Shown here piece by piece: positions 58,735-64,000 of a stretch of DNA of 64,000 nucleotides (position 1 is the first letter of the stretch; each line of letters opens with the position of its first letter). The DNA comes from Aquila chrysaetos chrysaetos (taxonomy: Eukaryota; Chordata; Aves; Accipitriformes; Accipitridae). A program made the position numbers and the translations under genes. The stretch spans positions 12,114,743 through 12,178,742 of the forward strand of contig NC_044027.1 in NCBI RefSeq assembly GCF_900496995.4. Reading direction: 5' to 3'. The notes below the pieces were generated by a model, which did no database searches, was not told the origin of the DNA, and was given only the letters and a program-made list of their open reading frames with translations.

Positions 58735-58870
58735 GATCACTCCCCGCTACCGTCCCCCAGCCTGGCTGGCGTCGGGCAGGGGCAGGGGTGGCAGAGGAGC
58801 GGCTGGGGCATGCCACGGAGCCAGCAGGACCCTGCGTGTGCAAGGCACCAGGCACTACGGGTCTGGCGTT
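58735..58870. other. GC-rich patch
   Basis: A GC-rich stretch containing G-runs and a few CpGs. It inflates both plus and minus frames through it. Too short and CpG-poor for a CpG island, with no promoter evidence. Confidence 0.4.
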
Positions 58871-59037
58871 GTTGAATCTGAGGATCAACATGAGAGGGAA
58901 ATGGAGAATAAAGAGCAGTAAATGAGCTGGATTAGAGGAGCTGTTTTACATAGCCCTTCGTTTAATCCTTTGCTTTCCTTTCATTGTTTAATTGGTTTAG
59001 CTCTTGTACTTTTAATGCTGCAGGCAGAGAGAGCCAA

Positions 59038-59185
59038 CCTCCTCCTTCCCTTCCCTTTTCCGGCCTTTACTTTCCTCTCTTTGCATCGCACTATCTAATC
59101 CCATTTCTCTCTTTCTCTCTCCATTTCTGTCCCTATCCCTTGTTCTCATTCTCTCCTCCAGCTTCTTTCTCTCTCTCTTCAGGCC
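59038..59185 (+). repeat. Pyrimidine-rich tract
   Basis: About 150 bp made mostly of C and T, with CTTTCTCTCTCC-type units. It could be an old (CT)n microsatellite or an intronic polypyrimidine tract. Confidence 0.65.
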
Positions 59186-62106
59186 CCATATTACTCAAGC
59201 AGCTTTTGTTAGTGCTGTCAACTGCATCAGCGTGTAAGTGAAATTGTACTGTAAGTGAAGTTAAAAGTATTTCTATGGTGGGATATTTAATCATTTGAAT
59301 CCTTGATAGGAGCAGCTCTTTTTATTTTCACTAGCTATAAATCCAGGCTCTATCTAATCTCTGATCTCGACGAGGAGAGAATTAACCAACTGAGTGTGTG
59401 ACTAGAAAGGAGAAGGCTGGAGAGAAGGGACCACTTTATCTGAGTGTGGAGTGGAGCAGCATAGGAATAAGGCAAGGAGCCATTCCCAGCTCCCTGCCAT
59501 TCTTCTCATTGCCTTTCCCCGAGTCTACCTTTGTTCCCCCTCCCCGGACACTCCAGCAGATTGAAAATGCCATTTTCCATTTGCAGTTCTTTCTTCTCCC
59601 CCTTCAGCCATTAACCCAGCCCCTGATGGTGGGGTGGGGGGGAGATGTGTTTCACACTGCAGAGCCCTGAATCTTAGTCCATCTCCAGCTTGTGCTGGGC
59701 TGGATTGGACTGACTCCAGGCGTGGATGGTAGCTGTGGGTTAAACCCTGCCTTAAGGGAACCTATGCCAAGTTTGGGATCTCGAGGTAACCCTTCCTCTT
59801 GTCTGCTACAGGAGCAGTCTATACAAATAGAGCCAGTAATTGTTCCTCTTTTCTTCTTCACATGGGTCTACTTAGAGCAGGTAAAAGCCTCACACAGTGT
59901 CATCTCTCCAAACCACAGTGCCAAGCGCCTTTCTTCAGACACACTGTCAGGACTCCTCTTTGTGCAGTGGAGCCACTCATCCTACTGCTATAATTTACAT
60001 CTTTTTATGTAAAGTGCTGGATGAAGGTCTCAGAGTCATATCTAGGCATCTTCCCTTCTTTAGCCTCTTGTTTTACCTCCAGGTATGTGGGATGTAGACA
60101 ACCCTACAGTTTATTCCCTTCTCCATAATTCTGTTGCTTGTACCCAGCACATCTCCATCAGCTAAGGAGTATAATGGAGAGCCAATCAGAAATGTTCAGA
60201 CAGATTTAGGACTTTCATATTTTTCCTCTCAGAATATGCTGATTTGGTGAAACTGAAGCATTCTGCAGAGATGTGTTAATTGCAATGAAGCCCCTGACAG
60301 ATCATGGTCTTTCCTGGAAACTTTCCTGCTGGGTTACAGGGATAAAGTTTATGAGGAAAATGGGCAGATCCATAACTATGGGAATCTGCTTGGAAGGAGT
60401 GACATTCAGTGGCAGGATTGCATAGAGATCTGGTGGAAGAACAAAATATTTCTTTCTACCTAGAGCTGAGATTGGGCCACCAACTGAAGGTAGCAGCCAA
60501 CAGTGTAGATCGAGGCAGGCACGAAACAGTGGGGAACGGGGTGGGAAGCCTGTACTGGTTGTCCATACATTGCTTAAGTCTTGTCAACATTTGAAGCTCT
60601 TCTTAAACTCCCCAGTCCAAGAGCTGTATGCAGAGAACTGCAGTCTGATTACACAGAGCATATTGGCATCAGTATTTACCTTGAGCATTTGTCTGAAGGA
60701 TGAAAAGTGTTACAGGCGCTCAACATCTTGGATGCAGTTCCTTGCAAGAAACAGCCAGGCTACCCTTTCTCCTCCCCCCTCTCACTCCCAATTCACCAGC
60801 ACTTCTCTTTTATTTCTGTGGCCTGCTTGTTTGCAAAGTCATCACAGGAAATAAGACTCGCCAAAGAAATTCAGCAACTCTGATGACTTGAGGGTTAGGT
60901 TCCCCCCCCTCCTCACTTTCAGGAGGTGCTGGGAGTCATGCACGCTGCTGGGCAGTACTCTGCAAAAGTGGACAATCAGTCACTGTCACCAAGCGGTGGG
61001 GGAGGAAGCAAGAGGGATGCCGAGTTTGCACAGAGTACTCATTGCACAGTGAGATTCACACAGCTGTTCTGCTCCCAATGTAAATATGGACAGCCCCATT
61101 CATCACTGGCCTTACTTCCTCAGCACACATCCAGGGGAGAGGGATGATTTAGTGCCTGCAGCTGGAACAAACACTATGTTTCTCTAAAACAGCAACATTT
61201 AAAATTTGGGAATATTTTGCATGTGTGTTTTGTGATTCTGGGAAGAAGGGAGGAGGCAATGTCGGAAGCTGTGAGCTGCAGAAGAGGTGAGGCCTCACAG
61301 GGAATCATTAGCCTTCCCTTTTTGCTCCTCTCACACTCTCCGTTCACAGGGATCTGCATGACAGTAGCACTGAGGATCTTGGGCCGTGGAGCAGGGTTGC
61401 CCCAGGCTGCTTGCAATCTATGTGACAGGTGAGATGTAACAGGAGAACCTAATAGATGAAGTGGAAGGAAGAAGAGAAACCAGCATGGATGGAGTTGATC
61501 AACAGGCATGGAAGGATCCACTGATACTGAGGAGTGAGGGACAATGGTCCGGTGAAATGAGTTATGTGAACAATGGTGGACACCTTCACAGGGATCCTTG
61601 CAGACCTGCCCTCAGCAACATTTTTAATTTAACATTTTTTAAAATTCTGCTCTCAGGAACATTTTTGTATCTCCTTGGTTTTACATTTACAAATAGGCTG
61701 TCAGGGTCTGAAAATGCAATTGCTCAAGTGCTGCATCCAACACAACTCATGTGCCTCTACTTTCCCCAGAACCACTGCAAGGTGCTTGTGCAGGCTGTGG
61801 TTCACCCCTTTCCTCCCTTGCAGGCCACCAGGACGCGGGCAGCATGGATGGGCAGTGCAGCAGGAGTACAGCACACAAGGAACCTGCAGTGGGATCAGTC
61901 CTTTTTGCAAGTCAAGGACAGTAGGCAGCAATGTATCCTCAAAAGCAGAGATCTTTGGCAAATCCTAGTGACGTGAGGGCAGGAGAGAACTCAGTGAACT
62001 TGTTTGCTGTTGTTTTGTGAGCTTAAGGGCAGAAAAGCATAATAGTTTCCTCCTATCAGTGAAACACCATCAGGCTCCACCTCAGTCTTCCCTGCCAAGT
62101 CTTCCC

Positions 62107-62128
62107 TGCTGTCATTTTGATGACAGCA
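62107..62128. repeat. Perfect inverted repeat, 9-bp arms
   Basis: TGCTGTCAT (62107-62115) and ATGACAGCA (62120-62128) flank a 4-bp spacer. Both arms hold the CTGTCA/TGACAG core bound by MEIS/TGIF-type homeodomain proteins. The same pair of words occurs inverted at 17555-17634. Confidence 0.8.
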
Positions 62129-63550
62129 GAGATGGCATCACCCTGAGAGATGGGAATATGGAACCTGGGTTACCAGGGCGTCCGGAGTGCTGGCTGCAGA
62201 AGTGTTGGGAACTCAGGGCTGGGCGATCTGCAGAGGTGGCAGGGACTGTGGAGACTTTCTCCTCTAGGATGGAGAAGGGTCACCTGAGGTAACTGAATGA
62301 GGGAGGACGGTTGTGTCCTCTGAGCACCGAGAAGCTGGAAATGCTGGAGGTCTGAGTCCACTGGGTGTAATGAATAGGAAATGAGGAAGACTTTCCTCCA
62401 TCAGCACACTGCTCCTACCCCTTGTCATCTCCCCAGAGAGTGAATCTGCTCTCCTTTGGTGGATGCAGCCTCCCATCCATGCCCTGCAACTGCAGACAGC
62501 AGATGGAGGGAATGGAAAAGTGGAAGCCCTTATCTTTCCCTCTAGCAGCTCAGATTTGCTCCTGCCATTCTTGGTCAGCTGTGCCGTGGCTCATCGTCCC
62601 TGCCGATGCCGGGCTTTCACTTTTGTCCATCTTGCAGGCAAGCTTCCATTCTGTGTGTGTGGTTTGCTCAGTCTGTGCTAATTACACCCTTGACATATGC
62701 AGTAGAACTGCTTGTGTCTATAACAGCGTGGAGGTGAAGGAGGTTAATTAACTCGGAGGAAGGAAGCTGAGTGTCCCTACATAACACTCCCTTCCATATG
62801 CATTAGTTTTGAAGCCTGAAGACACTGTTTAACCAAACACAACCCACGACTTACTAACTTTCTTGTTTCCTGCTCTTCTTCCCTATATTACTAAAGCTGC
62901 CTAGGATGGATGGCACTGAAGTTAAGGAAAAGCCTCACAGAAACAACTGCCTCTCCAGAGAAGGTAGCGCCTCATTTACAAGGTGATTGGCCTTTTCCCA
63001 CGGAGTGCAGGCAGGATGCTCCAGTGAACAAGGCACTGGCACGCTTTCCTGGCTGCTCTGGCTGGGAGTGATCCTCACTGCACCCACTGCAATGGGATTT
63101 GCTGTACAAGATGCCCATCTGTTACCCGCAGCCTGCTGGGTTCCTCCTCTCCCGTGTTCCCAGACTGCATCAGCATCCTCTAGTGCTGTCCTTTGCTTGC
63201 ATGAGCCGCAGACGCAGACCTCCCAAATTTGCCTTTGACTTGCTGGCCAGGAGCAAGAGCTCCATTGCATGCACTTGCGGTGCAGAGCAGCTGCCCTTGC
63301 CCAGCCCCAGCACACCGCAGGGAGCCCTGCCTCCGAGCTGTACTTGGTGCACGGGAGTTTTCGGTAGCAGAGTCCATTCTAAATATGCAACACTTAAGGG
63401 ATTCCGACAGTCAAATGGGACCTGATAAGAAACCAAAAACCTCAGCTGCAGCTAAGAGGCATCACTTCTGCCCCGTACTGTGATCACATGCACAAAACCA
63501 ACATGGATGTGCCTGGGTCAAGCCACACGTGTTTCTTGGAGACTAAATTT

Positions 63551-63823
63551 GAGAGGCAGTATGGCCTCGCAGAGAGTGGCAGCTGCTTGGCAATCAGGCC
63601 CCTGACTTCTGTTTTCTGTTAACACACAACCTTGAAAGACTCGCTGTCCTTCTTCCTCCTCACCCCTCTCCACAGCCACCCCTCCCAACACACTTTATCT
63701 ATTACGGTTGTAAATCCTTTGCAGCAAGCCTGCTGTCTCTCTGTTTGCACAGCACCTTGTGCAGTGTGTCTTACAGGTGCTGCTGGAATATAAACAGCAA
63801 TACAGCTTTAATTATAAACCCTG
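63551..63823 (+). repeat. Near full-length MIR/CORE-SINE
   Basis: The 5' part GAGGCAGTATGGCCTCGCAG, then GGCAATCAGGCCCCTGACTT, matches the MIR head 'cagtatggcctagtgg...gggactcaggagacctggg'. The 3' part TTGTAAATCCTTTGCAGCAA, then CTGTCTCTCTGTTTGCACAG, CACCTTGTGCAGTGTG, CTTACAGGTGCTGCTGGAAT, matches the amniote tail 'ttgtaaactctt-ggggcagggactgtctctctgtttgtacagcacc...gtgctactgtaatac'. Head and tail lie in the right order and spacing, so this is one sense-strand copy of about 270 bp. The middle is replaced or worn to a C-rich stretch. It is the best-preserved old SINE in the window. Confidence 0.75.
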
Positions 63824-64000
63824 CCAGGAGATGGACAGCACAAGCCTACAGGTTTGTGTCTCAATCAAGAGACTCCACAGGGACCACCTTCTCGGTGCAG
63901 CCCCATTTTAGTGTCTATTGGGCGGCTAGTAAGAGAGGCTAGTTATGCTCCTTTCTTTCCACTCTCAATAATTACAGGTCTCCCAGGAAAACTGGCCTTC
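63824..64000. other. Window end, nothing seen
   Basis: No gene or repeat is recognised in the last 180 bases. CAATAATTACAGG near 63967 is an isolated homeodomain-like word. Confidence 0.6.

Larger units (their letters stand above)
58875..63545. other. Non-coding stretch with pyrimidine tracts
   Basis: No exon is supported. The pyrimidine-rich tract at 59038-59185 ends in a strong acceptor-like TCTCTCTCTTCAG, but no convincing coding frame or partner donor follows. A short palindrome occurs at 62107-62128. The largest frame, 171 codons at 61461-61976, lacks a recognisable domain. Confidence 0.5.

Noticed and set aside
58367..58891. Longest open frame, 174 codons on the minus strand
   Set aside because: It lies in a GC-rich patch that suppresses stops, overlaps a 137-codon plus frame, and its translation shows no domain or splice support.
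59165..59182. Strong acceptor-like polypyrimidine tract ending in CAG
   Set aside because: It is part of a broad CT-rich simple sequence and is not followed by a recognisable coding frame or donor.
61461..61976. 171-codon plus frame
   Set aside because: No domain, signal sequence or splice context; a second frame overlaps it. Consistent with chance.

Overview
This window reads as vertebrate, most probably avian, non-coding DNA. I found no protein-coding exon, RNA gene, CRISPR array or operon that I can support. Open frames are short (the longest is about 174 codons), overlap on both strands, start at arbitrary ATGs and resemble no protein family I recognise. That is what stop-codon chance gives at this base composition. 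The bird assignment rests mainly on the solo LTR at 5923-6504, which looks like a very common long terminal repeat of Neoavian genomes. It is supported by several worn MIR/CORE-SINE copies of the type kept in birds, turtles and crocodilians.

Layout. 1-5900: ordinary sequence with a 15-G run, a strong G-quadruplex motif (2607-2635) and two ancient amniote repeat fragments. 5923-6504: complete solo LTR with a 5-bp target-site duplication. 8300-12330: a cluster of old MIR-type SINE fragments. 12330-20500: mostly featureless, with a purine/pyrimidine switch, a quasi-palindrome, a diverged ~71-bp tandem repeat and an inverted repeat. 22-28 kb: several AT-rich blocks packed with homeodomain, POU and RFX-like sites. 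28-39 kb: largely unremarkable. 39-51 kb: a second group of such blocks, with an antisense MIR, small tandem duplications and a second RFX-like X-box. 51-63.5 kb: mostly plain, with pyrimidine tracts and perfect short palindromes. 63.55-63.82 kb: a near full-length MIR-type SINE.

Interpretation (inference). Few transposons, no obvious CR1 copy, no exons and repeated AT-rich blocks with dense transcription-factor motifs fit a gene desert or a very large intron beside a developmental regulator. I cannot name the gene. Whether the motif-dense blocks are truly conserved needs a multi-species alignment. I saw no unmistakable new biological system. The best leads are the candidate enhancers at 39340-39775, 24775-25025, 22085-22545 and 26755-27535.
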